Shown piece by piece: positions 32,801 through 47,800 of a stretch of DNA of 64,000 nt. A program made the position numbers and the translations under genes. How positions within the stretch are numbered: the first letter of the stretch is position 1; each line of letters opens with the position of its first letter. Source of the stretch: Ciona savignyi (taxonomy: Eukaryota > Chordata > Ascidiacea > Phlebobranchia > Cionidae); NCBI GenBank assembly GCA_000149265.1, contig CH003181.1:111988-175987 (forward strand). The letters run 5' to 3'. The notes under the pieces were generated by a model. That model saw only the letters and a list, made by a program, of their open reading frames with translations. It was not told the origin of the DNA and did not search any database.

Positions 32801-35800
32801 TTAATAGGACTAACGGAAACTACTGTCAATGCCTTCAAACCTAAAAAGTTCTATAAAATTAACCTAAAGTGTTTTATATCTGAAATAGGAGAGACATGTC
32901 GCTTTTTTAAATGATTACAGTGTTGAGAGATTAAACGATAATGTGGACAGGACTGATGAGTGATATGTTCCACACAGGGCAGATAGCCGAGTGACTAAGT
33001 CCATCGAAATATTTTTAAATATTTTATTAAGCCTGTTCAAATTGTCCAGGGTTTAAAGGCCTGGTTTTAAAGCGGTCAACGGCCGAGTCCACGATTTTTT
33101 TGTTTACGGGTTCAATTTCGATCCCATAATGGGCTCGTCACTCAGTCCGGTTTTTTATGTATGGAACTGGTATATAAATCTGTCGCGGTAACCATTCGGC
33201 CACACGACGGTTTACGTCCACGCATTCTTGCTCGCCGTCGCATAAAAGGCGTATTTTATATGCTGGCACATAAAGTACCCTCGCTCACAGTTAAGAAACA
33301 AAGACTTGTGCTTATAAGCGTATGTAAGGCTTATTTTAAATATTCGTTACAATCTGAAAATTATTTTTAATTTTTTGGTTTAAATTGGTTGGTATTTCTA
33401 TAGCAGGAAGAAAATATTTGTTTTTTAAAAGTGTTTAATTTTTTTTTTAAAGCGTATGATGCGAGTTAAGAGGGGTTTCCCCGTGAGAGAATCCTTTTTG
33501 TTATATGTTTGCATGTATACGGATTCCATACTTCCATAAGTCTTACTTACAACAACAACAAATTGAAGATAAAAAGTTTTAATTTTTTATTTTGTTTTTC
33601 AGTGGTCCAACCATCCCCAACAGTTGAAGGTAAGAATATTGTTGGTGTTTTTAAATATTTAATTATTAATTAAAATAAAAAATAATTATTAAAATATTTA
33701 TTTTTCTCTTTTTGCAGGATCTGCTGCAGGAGAAGGTAAGAATGTTACAAATTATTTTCACTTTGAAAATTTGTGGCACCTAAACTAGTTAACCCTTACT
33801 TGGTTTTATCAGTGTGGTGCCTATAATTACTACAGGATTGCTTGGAGCGCTTGGATCGAGCTCTTGGAGCCATTGCAACCCTAACCCTGCAAGTGATTCA
33901 AGCGATCCTGTATTAATTAGTGTTACAGTTATCAGTGATTCTTAGACTTTTTTTAAAATATTTTCAAGTTATTATTTTCATATTATGGTTTCTACTATTT
34001 TTCTTTGGTGTTACTCTATGCAATTTAAAAGTTGAATAAATAAAATTAAATATTTAACAAAAAATGAGAAAATTGACAAAAAATTGTAGAAAATATCATA
34101 ATACCTTACAATCCAAATAGTATCTTGTTGTTCATTTAAAAATGAAATCATATGAATCACATCACGGTCTTTACTATAACTCAATTTGACATGCTGAATT
34201 CTTTCCCTTGCTGTAACTACTCCTAGATTTAAGTGTGTGTGTGTCATCCTACATCCTGACCACTGAGAATTCCGTAAATTTGTATAAAAACTAAATAACT
34301 AATCATATATGGAAGTTTTTCAGACCATCAGCCGAATGGTGGTTGGATCAAAACCAGCCGCCAGCTTGTCGATTTTGCCATAATTTCATGAAATAATTCT
34401 ATCTATTTCCTTCAGATAAATGCGGCTTTAACTGGGTACTGAGTGCATCGGATAGCGGAAATATATCGTCGCCGAATTACCCCAATAACTATGACAACCG
34501 TCTGTCCTGCACTGGCAACATTACAGCCCCTCAAGGGTACAGGATTAGATTGACGGTTGTGGAGTTTGAAGTAGAGTCATGCTGTGACCATTTAACTGTG
34601 AGTTTAGATTTAAAGCTACTTTTGTTTAGTTGTGTGTTGCTGTTTGGTTAGGATAGGATATTCATGTTTATCCCCATAAATGGGAAAATCAAGGGGGTTA
34701 ACACACAAGCAATCGTCAGATCACCCCATGCCCACTGTCAGGTTACCAACGCTAAATTGTTAATACAGTAACTATAGCTAAATTGTTAACAACATTTACA
34801 CTTTTATGGTTTGAAAAATGTTTTAATAAGAATGGTGATCACATGAAGTTTAGCCTACTTCATTTAAATGTTTATACAGTAAAATGTATATACAGTAACT
34901 ATAGCTAAATTGTTAACAACATTTACACTTTTATGTTTAAACAAATTCATAACAAGAATGGTAATCAAATGAAGTTTAGCCTGAAAGCTTTCTTCCAAAT
35001 TTAAAAGATTTATTGTTGTCAAATTGTTAACAAAAGTTTATATGTTCAGTACATAGATGGAGTAAATGGCGTGAGCAGCCCAATATCAGGTACCGGTGCC
35101 ATTGACACTTCAACCAACAATATCTACCTGGCGTTTAACACCGATGGCTCAGTTGGTGCATCTGGATTCTTGATACAATACGCTGTTGGTGAGTGGGGTT
35201 ATGATATTTATGTTTTATCTCTGTGAATGGGAATTATAACCATCGTGACATGTTTTAACGACTGTTCGTTTTGCCGTCTTTTCCTATTCCTGTGTCGTGA
35301 TTTGATTCGTTTGACACTTTTAAAAACCTGGGCAAAAAATGAATAAACTAAACTAAACTAAGATTACCTAACGATTAGGTTAGAAAGCGTTCTCACATAG
35401 GTAGTCGTCAGATTCCCCCACCCCCAGTGTCGAGTTACCTGAGCTACGCCTAGTGTTGGGGTACATGAGCTATTGTAGTTTGTTTTATTTTAGGTTTCCG
35501 TTATTTACGAGATGTTTGTTATGTAGCTTGTCAAAATAGATAACTGTCTAACTAGGGTCTGGTTTTGAACCTGCAAACCTTCGACTGCCTTACAGTGTGT
35601 TATGTATGCCAAGCACTGGTTTAAGTGATGTAAAATGTTCAAGTCTCATTGACGTGGTTTAGATTTAAAACATGAATATATCCTATAATGGTTGGCTTGA
35701 TCAGACTTCCGTCACTTTTGTCATTTAGAAAGTGTGGACTTATTTTCAGTTAAAAGGCTTATACACAATGATACTACAGTAATACGCAAAATTTTAATAA

Positions 35801-38800
35801 GACTATCTAATTAAGATTATTTAAATATAAATTCAATTTTTTTTTGCAGAAATGCTTCCTCCGCCTTGTAAGTGCTTTAAAGTTTTTTATTTTATTTTTG
35901 TAATTTTTTTTAATGATTTAATTTGTTTCATTAGATATTATTATAAAAATCAAACATTTAACTTAAATAAAAAAGTTAATCCTTTTATTTTCCCGATTTT
36001 TCCAATTTATTTCAAATTTCATGTTGGTCAGATCCTATTTTGCCAATTTACTAAAATCCGAAAAATTTAAATTTTTAGACGTGTGTAGAGGCAATCTTGT
36101 AGCAAGCGACGAAACACAGACAATAACTTCCCGGAACTTTCCGGAAAACTACCCCACCAACGAAAAATGTGGATGGAACATCACCACTACCGATGAGTAC
36201 CAAATCGAGATTTTTTTCGGCGACTCAAAAACCGAAAGTTGCTGCGACAAACTCCGGGTGAATATATAGAAATCTTAATAAAAAAATGTTCTATATTGGG
36301 TTCTACCCAATGACCTGGCGACCGGACATGCCTGTTACCAGCGAAAATAAGAAAAGAAAAAAAACTAAAATCTAAATGTGTTCCATTTGGAATTGAAGAA
36401 TTCTTGTAATAGTAAAACCCATAATTAGAAATCTTTAAATAAAAATAAGAAATAAAATTTTAGGGTAAAATAAACGAAAAACTGTGGAAATGTAAATGTC
36501 TCCATCACATTTAATACATTTCCATCCAATGGGTTAGTGCCATGTCTGCTAAGTGCCTCTTGGACACAACTGATTAGATTGCGGCCAGTTTCGGACCTGA
36601 AACCTTTGACTAAAAGACAATGAACTAAACCCCTAAGCTTTTCGGCCGACCACCAATCTCGCAATCATCATTTGAACATTAAGATAGGATATTCATGTTT
36701 ATCCCCGTCAATGGGAAAACCAAGGTGGTTAACACAGGGGCAATTGTCAGATCACCTCGCGCCCACCGTCGGGTTACCGGAGCTATTGCAGTGTGTTGTG
36801 TATGATTCACATATTCCTTCAATTTAGTAAAACCCATCAATCCGCTGGGTTCAGGTAATGTCCGTTAAGTGCTTTGCCCAAGAATACAACCGTCTAGCTA
36901 GCGACCAGTTTTGAATCTGCATCCATTCGGCTGAAATTCGACACATTAAACCACTAGACTAATCTGTCGTTTCGAAACCATGATGGGCCATAGGTATATG
37001 TATCGGTCATAGGTATATGTATCGGTCGTGTTACTCATTTGGCCACGCAACCGACTAGCTAGCAACCAGTTTCGAACCTGCAACCATTCGGCTGAAAGGA
37101 GATGCACTAAACCACTAAACTAACCGGTCGGACAATCATTTTAATCCACTGGTTTCGTTAATCTTGATACAGATATCGTTACGCTGTTAAAACGTTTCTA
37201 TTCGGGCAGTATGTAAATGTGGTAGACCACACGTATAAAAGCGGCGTATGTTCGGCTTCGGTTCAGTATAGTTTCGGGTTTTGTGCGCAATTTTTAAGAA
37301 GCATTTCCGATCATGGTAAAAAATGTGAAACGNNNNNNNNNNNNNNNNNNNNNNNNNNNNNNNNNNNNNNNNNNNNNNNNNNNNNNNNNNNNNNNNNNNN
37401 NNNNNNNNNNNNNNNNNNNNNNNNNNNNNNNNATTCAACCGACTAGCTAGCAACCAGTTTCGAACCTGCAACCATTCGGCTGAAAGGAGATGCACTAAAC
37501 CACTAAACTAACCGGTCGGACAATCATTCCAGATGTACGAAGGCGAAAATGAGATATCAGTTTTCTCTGGTTTGTTTGGAAACCAAACTTACTTAACAGG
37601 AGGAACTAATTTGAGAATTACTTTTCGAAGTGACGGAAGCGTCCAATATAAAGGGTTCATGGCTCAGTTCAAAAGAGGCAAGCTAACAAAACTTGTACAT
37701 TTAAGCTGATCAAACTAGAACCTTTTACTTTATAAACTAAGCGATCCTATAAATACCCAATATTGACATTCTCAATCCATTACATTATATTAGACACTGT
37801 TTTATCATTTTTCATTGACATTATTAATCCAAACATAAAACATGAGTAATTCTACATATTATAAATATCAATACATTACACTATACAGTGATATTATCAA
37901 TCCAAACGTAAAAAATGACCAATTCTACACATTATAAATTTCAATACATTACACTATACAGTGATATTATCAATCGAAACGTAAAAAATGACCAATTCTA
38001 CACATTATAAATTTCAATACATTACACTATACAGTGACATTATCAATCGAAACGTAAAAAATGACTAATTTTACACATTATAAATTTCAATACATTACAC
38101 TATACTGTGACATTATCAATTCAAACGTAAAAAATGACTAATTTTCCACATTGTCATTGTCAATCCATTACATTATATTGTGAAATTATCAATCAAATCG
38201 CTGAAAAGTGAATAATTCAACTTTCTTTAATTTTACCACATTCCTTCACCACCCCCTGTTTTACAAATAAAAAGTTTTAACCCCATGTCCCCATCAGTTG
38301 AGCGAAGTTACCCACCAACCACCGTTGAAACAACAACGACAGCATCGAGTGAGTACCGAGTTTACAAAATAGTTATTTTATGATTTAGTGTGTTGGTATA
38401 TGATCATGTTTAGTATTGATCACTCAAGCATTTTTCACCTGGGCAATCTTCAGATTACCTCGCATTCGGGTTACTTGATTTATTGCATGTGCTGGGTATG
38501 AGACATTCCTTCAGTTTGGTAGAATCTATTAATCCACTGGGCTCAGACAATTTTCGATGAGTTTATTACCCAAGGACACAGCTGACTAGCTAGGATAGGA
38601 TATTTATGTTTATCCCTGTGGTTGGGAAAAAAGGCACGTTAACACACAAGTAATTGACAGATCACCTCTCGCCCACTGTTGAGTTCAGGAGCTCTTACAG
38701 TGTGTTGTCTATGATTCAGATGTTCCTTTAATTTAGTGAAACCCATTATTTCACCAGGTTTAGGCAATGTCTGTTAAGAGTCCTGCCCAAGAACACAAAG

Positions 38801-41800
38801 TTCTGACTATAGCTAGCTACCAGTTTCAAACCTTTAACCCTTCGGCTGAAAGGCAATCCACTAATCCACCAAGCAAATCAGTTAAACAAAGCTAGCGACC
38901 AGTTTTGAACCTACAACCCTTCTCTTACTAAATCCATGCGTTCTCTTTAACTAATCGAATAAACCAGGTCCATGTGGGTTCAATTCCAACGCCACGGCTG
39001 AAACACAAATGATCCAATCCCCAAACTACCCCAACAACTACAATAATCGAGAGCAATGTGTATGGACCCTTACTGCCCCTGAAAACCAAGTTATCCGACT
39101 CAACGTTCTTTCTTTGGATGTTGAGACCTGTTGCGATAACTTGCGGGTAAGTATTCGTGTTCGAGTTTGGATTTAAGCCTGAAAATGGAGATGTGTGTTG
39201 TTAAAAGTGAATAATTAAGACCTGTTGGCTGTTGCCATAACTTGTGCATAAGTATTCTTGTTCGAGTTTGAATTTAAGCCATAAAAGCAAGATGTGCGTT
39301 TTTAGGGGTAAATAATTAAGACCTGTTGTAATAACTTGTGGGTAAGTATTTTTATTCGAGTTTGGATTTAAGCTTGAAAAAAGGGGATGTGTGTTCTTAG
39401 GGGTAAATAATTAAGACCTGTTGCGATAACTTGCGGGTAAATAACCCTGTTCGAGTTTGGATTTAAGAATGAAAAAAGGGAGAAGTGCAATCTTAGGGGT
39501 GAATAGGGGGTTATTCACCCACTTTTCCGCAGTTCCGAGATGGTATCCTTGGGATAGAAAGGTCATTCACGTCAATTAGCACAACGTTGGAAACTGCCTC
39601 CAATTACCTGGAAATCACATTTGAAACTGACGGCTCGATCACTAAACAAGGATTTCAGTTCAGTTACATTGCAGGTTTGAGTTTTTTGTTGTTACATAGT
39701 GGGTTTAAAGAATTGTGTTTAAAATAAGGGCAGGTAAGTTATATTTGCGCTTTATTTAAAAAAACAATTTTTATGCCTTTTAAAGTATGTTTTGTACACT
39801 TCCTAATTTTTATGAAATCATGATAAAAATAGCAATAATCACTCTTCACTATAATGCGTTTAAATACTTAGAAAACCCCATACTAGTTATTTTTCTATTT
39901 AAGTTAATAAATTAAATTTTATTTGATAATTTTATTTGAAATTACTTTTATTTGAAAGTAATCTGACGATTGCCTGTATGATAATGCCTTTCTCTGTTTT
40001 CCCATTCACTGAGACAAACATGCATGCATGCACTAATCCAGAACCAACTTCATCAGAGACACATAAAACGAAACATATATTGTTGTCTACAACTAACTTT
40101 TTACTCTGTTTTCATTAAATAATACTTGTAATTATTTTTAGATTTCAAATAAATTTTATTTTATTTTTTTCAGTGGAACCTACACCTCCCACCTTGACTA
40201 GTAAGTACTTAGTTTCTTATTATGACATGCTAGCTTAGTTGTAGCCAATCTTCCAGTCAAAAGGTTATAGGATCGAACCAGCCGCTCTACAGTCGCTTGT
40301 GTTTTTTCACAAGGCACTTACGATTTTGTGGTTATGTTCTTTTTTTCTTTGCCTCTTTTTGTGCTCTTTTACCTAAACTACTTGTGTTAAAAATGGAGAA
40401 ATTAAAAATATTGACCTAAATAAACATAAGTTAAACTATCCTAGGGAACTAATGGGTTCTACCAAATTTAAAGGATGTGTCTATCATATACAACACGCTG
40501 CAATAGCTCCGGTAACCTTAAGTAGGTGGGAGGTGATCTGACGATTACATGTGTGTTAACGACCCTTGTTTTTCCCAATCACCCTATCTTATCCTATTAC
40601 ACCAAAGTAAAAGAGAAAACTAAGTATTTTACTTCTCTGTACACTAGTAGCTACAAATTATTGATTTCCGGATTTTCTATGTTTTTCTATTTTTACTGAT
40701 TTGTATGCTCTTTGAAACACTTATATTTCATTTTTAAGATATAAAATAAGATTATTTCTTTTTTTATGTTTTTACTGATTTGTATGTTCTTGAAATACAT
40801 ATATATTAATTTTTTGGCTATAAAATAAGCTTATCTTTAGATTTTTTTCGTCTCTTGAAGATAAAAAAGGAATGTTAATTTATCCTTGTCTTTAAAAAAT
40901 TTAAACTTTTAAAAAAACTAACCATTTTTTCCCAAATTTAGCAACTGCAGCACCGTGCTCTCACCAGCTCCTAGCTACAGACGAACCGCAAACTTTCTCA
41001 AGCCAAAACTACCCTGAAGACTATCTGCGACTCACAGAGTGCCAGTGGAACATTACAACCCCTCCTGGTTACCAAGTCGAACTGGTTTTCGGCGATTCGG
41101 CTACAGAAAGTTGCTGCGACAAAATTTGGGTTTGAAAATAATTTTAAATTTTTTTTCGCCAGTCGGATAGATGTAGGTTTAAAAGCTATCTGCTGATTGC
41201 CATTTACTGGGGCCTTTGAGCTAACTATCGGCAATATTTTAAGGACATTGCTGTGGTATAGTGTGTTTGAGTAAAAACCAAATGATATTTAAGTACAAAA
41301 AGTAATCAAATAGATTGAGGTGTATTATTGTGAATGTACCTAATTATCCACATAGTGTAATAGCACCAGCAACTCGACTGTGGTCATGAGGTGTATTACT
41401 GTGTACCCGAGCAAGCCACTTTACATTGCTCCAACCCAGTAGTATCTAATAAGTCATCCAAATTGAAAGTCATGTCTGAATATCCACACACTGTAATAGC
41501 TCCAGCAAATTAATTGTGGACATAAGGTGTATTACTGTTCACCTAAGTAAGCCACTTTACATTGCTTCAACCTAGTGGTATCTAATGAGTCGTCCAAATT
41601 AAACGTCATGTCTAATTATCCACACCGTAATAGCTTCAGCAAATCAACTTTGGACATAAGGTGTATTACTGTGCACCTAAGCAAACCACCTTACATTGCT
41701 CCAACCCAGTGGTATCTAATGAGTCGTCCAAAAGTTCATGTCCAATTTCCACACACTGCAATAGCTCCAGCAACTCGACTGTGGGCATGTGGTGTATTAC

Positions 41801-44800
41801 TGTGCACCTAAACAAGCCACTTTACATTGCTCCAACCCAATGGTATCTAATGTGTCGTCCAAAAGGTCATGTCTAATTATCCACACACTGTAATATCTCC
41901 AGCAAATCAACTGTGGACATAAGGTGTATTACTGTTCACCTGAGCAAGTCACTTTGCGCTAGCACAAGTGTCTTATGAACCTACACAAGTGTAGCATAAG
42001 TGTCTTATGAATTACTGTGCACCTGAGCAAGTCTTATACTTTATGAACCTTTTTACTAAATTACTGTTTCACAGGTCTACGACACCATCTTCCAAGTCCA
42101 ATATTTGTACGGTGTTTTCAACAACGTAAGCGTAACTTCTCGTTATGGTAATTTGAGAGTGGAGTTCAAGTCTGACAGTTCAGTGCAGACCAAAGGCTTC
42201 ATTGCAACATACAGAAGAGGTAAACCTGTTTGCTATATTTAACTTTTTTACTGGGCTACTTTTCGAACCTTGGATGGGCTGGCTTATCACAAAAAATTTT
42301 GTATTTGCCATCTCCTTTGTTTTACTGGGCTAGGGATGGGTTCATTACCAAGATTTTTGTATTTGCCATTGCATTTAAAAAACTTTTTCACCTGACTAGG
42401 TTTCAAATGATAGGCCTGCCACCAAGACCTATACAGAATTGATGGAAATATATTGGTTGTGTGGCCGAATAGTTAACGCTTCCGATACACATTACAAATT
42501 TCATATAAAAAAATTTTTTTTTACCAGGCTGTGGTTTGAACCCATGATGAGCTAGTCACCAAGTTTTTGTGTAGAATTAGTATATTTATCAGTCTGTTTA
42601 CCATACTAACTATTGAAAATACAATTTTGCATTTTTATTAAACTATTCATTGACAAAATGTAACAATTTTTACTTTACATTTACAGTGCCTGATGTAGAT
42701 GGAGGTGGTAAGTTTTTAAAGCTTATTTATGTTGTTAAGATCGTTTTTCCCACTTTGGGTAATTTGCACCGACCTAAATTGCCCAATATTGTGGGATAGT
42801 TCGAAATTCTTATTAGGGGTGCCAGGATTGCAATTAGCCTTAATCAATTGAATTGAGTTGAAATGCAACTAAAAGAATATCTTAATCATATAGAACACAC
42901 TAAAATAGCTTAGGTAACTTAATGATGATTGCAAGAAAAATAAAGATTACTTGTGTGATATCGCCCCTTGTGTTACCCATGTGAATAAACATAAATACTC
43001 TAAGTAATATTTCTGACCAATGCACACTGTATAGCTATTGTTTTTTCCCATCCTTATTTGATAAACATATGTCATCTATAGTCAATTATTTAGATATTAC
43101 CATACCCAAAATTGGGTCTTGTATTTTAGTAATATCGGGTTATGCTTTTTTTGTCCCTTTATCATCTACTAAAACGAAAGAAATACCTTAAAATGTCTGT
43201 TATATTTATTCCTGTATTTGCGTTTTCCTAAACCAGATGAATTTCCTTAAAAATACTGTTATTTTGTCCCTATATTTACGAACGTTTTTGTTTTGCAGAA
43301 TCAAGTGGGGTGGAACCGAAAGGTAATATTTGAATTTTGATCCTTTTCGTGTGTTTGGTGTAATATTGCGAAATAGTATTACCAGTATGCCCTGCAATCA
43401 GCTAAAAGGTTTTGCGATCAAAACCTGTCTGTTGACATTTATTCTTTCACTGAGTAGAATTTAATTCGAGATAAAACTTAATTTGAGAATTCACATACTT
43501 AATTTGGAGGATTGAAATGTTTCTTTTATATACAGTGCAATGCAATAGTTCCGATAGCCTAACTGCATGCATGTGGTAATTGAAAGAGTACCAGTGCAGA
43601 GTTACCAACCTTGGGTGATATAAGGATAGGATATGATGTTCATGTTTATCCCCGTGAATGGGAAAAGCAAAGGTTGTTAACACACAGGCAATCGTCAGAT
43701 CACCTCGAGCTTACCGTCCGTTACCGGAGATATTGCAGTGTGGTGTATGATTCACACGTTCCTTTAATTTAATAGAACTCATTAATCCATTGTGTTCATA
43801 AAGATCTAAACCCCTTTTTTTCTTAAGAAATTCACCCTCTCTGCGGAGAAAAAACCCTAACAGCGGTGGAAAACGAAATCAGGGAATTCAAGCTTCCGAA
43901 CTATCCAAGCTTGTACCAGAACAACCTCGATTGTTGGTGGTTAATCACTGCACCCGAGAATACGACGGCGAAAGTTCAGTTGATCACTTTTACCACTGAA
44001 AGTTGCTGTGACCGAATGAAGGTAAGTTACCATGTAACATTACAGCCAGAAACTGCCAGACGCTTAATTCCATTACTAGATAATTCTATCTAATTTTTAG
44101 TTTATTTTTTTTGTTTTTATGATAAAAAAAACGCTAAAAGCCCTTCAATAAAACTTGAAAAACATAAAAATTTTGCTTCCTTGACTAAATGGTTAAGATT
44201 ATCCACTCTGGCCTGGCATTTAAAAGGTGGGATCGAGACCAACCAATAGCTAGTCAAAAAGGTACCACCTACCTATAAGATACCTATATATCTAAACAAG
44301 GGGTTACTTATAAGATACCTATATATCTAAAAAACAGTTTATATATAATTTATATTCTAACCAACACCCCTATCCTAGGCTTACAGTTCAAGCACGAATA
44401 CAACCAACTCCAGTTTGTTGATCGGGGAATACAGCGGGAATAAAGCTCAAACTGTGATTTACTCTCAGAACAACTTTTTAGCCCTGCATTTCACTAGTGA
44501 CTCTTCCATTTCATATTCAGGGATCAAATTCAATTATACGGCAGGTGAGAAAAAATTTCAAAAGATTTTTTGTCTTAATCTCACTGTACTAATAAGTGCC
44601 TTTATAAATGTTGAAAACTTTTTTAGTGGGGTATTAACAAGGTCCTGCTTCGTGTTTTTATCATAGAAACAAAATATAAACTAAACTAAATTATAATTGA
44701 AATATCTCAAGTGTCTCACAGTTCTTAGTTTAGTTTTAGTTTATTTTTTTGATCCATATTACATTAAAGAAGAATAGCACAATTATTTTAAGTTTGGGGG

Positions 44801-47800
44801 ACAGTATAAAATGGCAAAACTAGTAGTTTAAACACGTTAGTGAATAGAGACAGTAAAATGGAGAAAAAATTACGTTCTTAAAATAGAATCAATTTCCCAA
44901 AAAAAATTTATTGAATTTTTTAAGGAACTTATCATTTTTTTATCCCAGAATTTATAATAAGGCACAATATTGTCTTGGATTCTTTATCACATATATCTTA
45001 CAAATATGGTGTAAAATCTTCTTTACCAATTTACTTTCTAAGACAAAAAATAAAGGCAAATTGCAACAGTCTGTTTTATAAGCACTAAGTTCCAGAGTAT
45101 TCTGTCCACGTTTATTACTAATTGTTTCTTTTGTTGTAAACACATTAGACCTCAACTAGACTATTTTTGATTAAAATATTTTCTTTTTTTCAGTAAGCGG
45201 TCTGGTGCTACCTGCAACCACTCCAAGCCCAACTAATGCTACTGAAGGTATGGGATAATAGTTTAATTTTGTGCATTTGTTGTTTCTCTATTTTTTCTGG
45301 CTTTTTGTGTGTTTGAGTTTTTGAGAAGTAAAAGATATTGTCTTAATCCATTGAATTTTAAACAGACTATTCGAAAATATATATCTTTCTTCGATTTTGC
45401 AAAGCATGAAAATACTGTTAAAACATATCAATAGATAGGATAGGATATTCATGTTTATCCTCATGAATCGGAAAGGGGGTTAAGGGTTAACACACGGACA
45501 ATTAATCATCAGATCCCCTTGCGCCCACCGTGGGGTTACCGGTGCTATTGCAGTGTGTTGTCTATGATTGAGACATTTCTTTAATTTCGTAAAAACTCAT
45601 CAATCTGCTGGATTCAGGCAATGTCCGTTAAGTGGCTTGCCCAAGAACACAACAGACTTGCTAGTTTTAAACTGCAACATTTTGTTGAAAGGCGATGACG
45701 CACTTAACCACCAAGCCAATCACTCGTACAATCTTGGTCCTATATTGCGAAAATGTCCATGACATTTTGGGTACAAATTGAAAACAGTTTTCCAAAATCC
45801 TATTTGATAACTGAGATACATGATCTTGAAATTGTCACAGTATTTTCTAATTTCGAAATGACAACCCCCTAAAAACTAAGGGTTCAAATTGGAATCATAC
45901 ATTCGATCCACCCCCCACACTCACTCATTATCTCCCTTTACACAGATCCGCCTTTGGAATGCCCTTCCCAGAACCTGATAGCCATCGCCGGCATGACTGA
46001 CCACATCGAATCCCTACATTACCCCAACCCGTACCCCCACCGCACCAACTGCTGGTACGCCTTCTCCGCCCCAGCGGGGTACAGAGTCCGACTCAACTTT
46101 ATCAGCTTCGAAACGGAGGATTGCTGTGACTTTTTGATGGTATGACCTCAAAATTATTAGTTTCTTGCGTGATAGTTTTACATTTTAATTAATAACATAG
46201 CTAGCTTCTTGTGTAGGCATTACATAGTATTGCTAAATTATTACATGAAATAAATGACTTGTTTAGGCATTAAATGAATGACTGATTTGTTTAGGCATTA
46301 CATGAAATGACTGACTTGTTTAGGCAGTACATAAACTGACTGACTTGTTTAGGCATTACATGAAACGACTGACTTGTTTAGGCAGTACATGAAATGACTG
46401 ACTTGTTTAGGCATTACATGAAATGACTACCATGTTTACACATTGCTTGAAACTAAATAACTAAATGGATTAGAATTCCATAAAAAAGTTTTAAACCAGC
46501 ATACACACTTCCCTTTTTCCTATCCTCACTCAAAATGCCTTTTTCTCACAGCTGTACAACTCTAACATCGAGACAGAGGACCTAGCATTGCGTATCGGAG
46601 TATACAGTGGCGTCATGTCTGGAAGAACAGTTTACTCCACCAGCGAGTTAATGGGAATGCGATTTACTAGCGACTCCTCTGTCAATGCTCGAGGCTTCCG
46701 AATAGCATTCACGGCAGTTCGTAAGTAACCGCTGGGGCACTTTGAGTAGTGAAATAACTTTAGTTCTTAAGGTTTAACGGCCACATCGTTTTTTTCCTTA
46801 ATTTGTATTGTGTTTATCCACTGACGTGTTCTAACTACTGTAGTTTTGCCGTTTTATCCTGTCTCCTTAATGTAAAATAATTGTTTTATTCTTCTTTATT
46901 GTAACGAAGAAGCGAAAAAATAAACTAAGCTAAACTTAGTTTAGTTAGGTTTTTTTGCTTTCACGATGAAAACACGAAGCAGGACCTTTGGAAAAAATTT
47001 GGAAACAGGAAAAAACAGCAAAACTGGCAGATGATAAAACACGTCTAAAGTCCAATCAATTATTAAGTTTCTGTATAGTTAGACGTGGCCGCTAAACCCA
47101 TGAAAATTTTTTTCTGTCCTGGGTAAAAAATTGATGGGGGTTTGTAATAAATTGATGGGTCTTGTAGTAAATTAAAGGGGTCTAGTAGTAAATTGATTGT
47201 AGTAAATATTTTTACATACTGAACAATAAATTGATGGGGTTTTGGAATGAATTAAAAAAGGCTTAAAAAAATTAATGAGATCTTGTAACGAATCGTCAAT
47301 TTATGTGCTGGGACAAAAAAGATTTCTTTATTAATTTATATGTGGGTAAAGAATACTTTAGTAGTTTATGGTGTTAAATTATCGTCAGTATTTATAGCCA
47401 CTAACTGGTTAAGGTAAATCTATCTTACTTACAATAAGGTGGCATCTTTTTTGGTTCAATAATGTTGTTTTGTTTTAATATTTCAGACATAACATAACAA
47501 CTGACTTCTGCAGGCAATTTTTTTATTTGTAAGTTAAAATATTTTTCTAATTTTTAATCTTTCATTTTAGCGGAAGACGAAGTTCCAGAAGTATTACCAA
47601 CAACCACGACAGGTATGAGCCATATGATAAGATATTTATGTTTATTCCCATAAATGGGAAAACCAAGGGGGTTAACACACAGGCAATTGTCAGATCACCT
47701 CGCCCCACTGTCGGGTTACCAGAGCTATTTCAGTGTGTTGTATATGATTCCTTTAACTTGGTAGAACTCACACAGCTGGGTTCAGGCAATGTCCGTAAAG

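Noticed and set aside
41575..41876. Overlapping ORFs of 70-80 codons
   Set aside because: They are translations of the 113-bp tandem repeat; the repeated peptide (…PPYIAPTQWYLMSRPK…) only mirrors the repeat.
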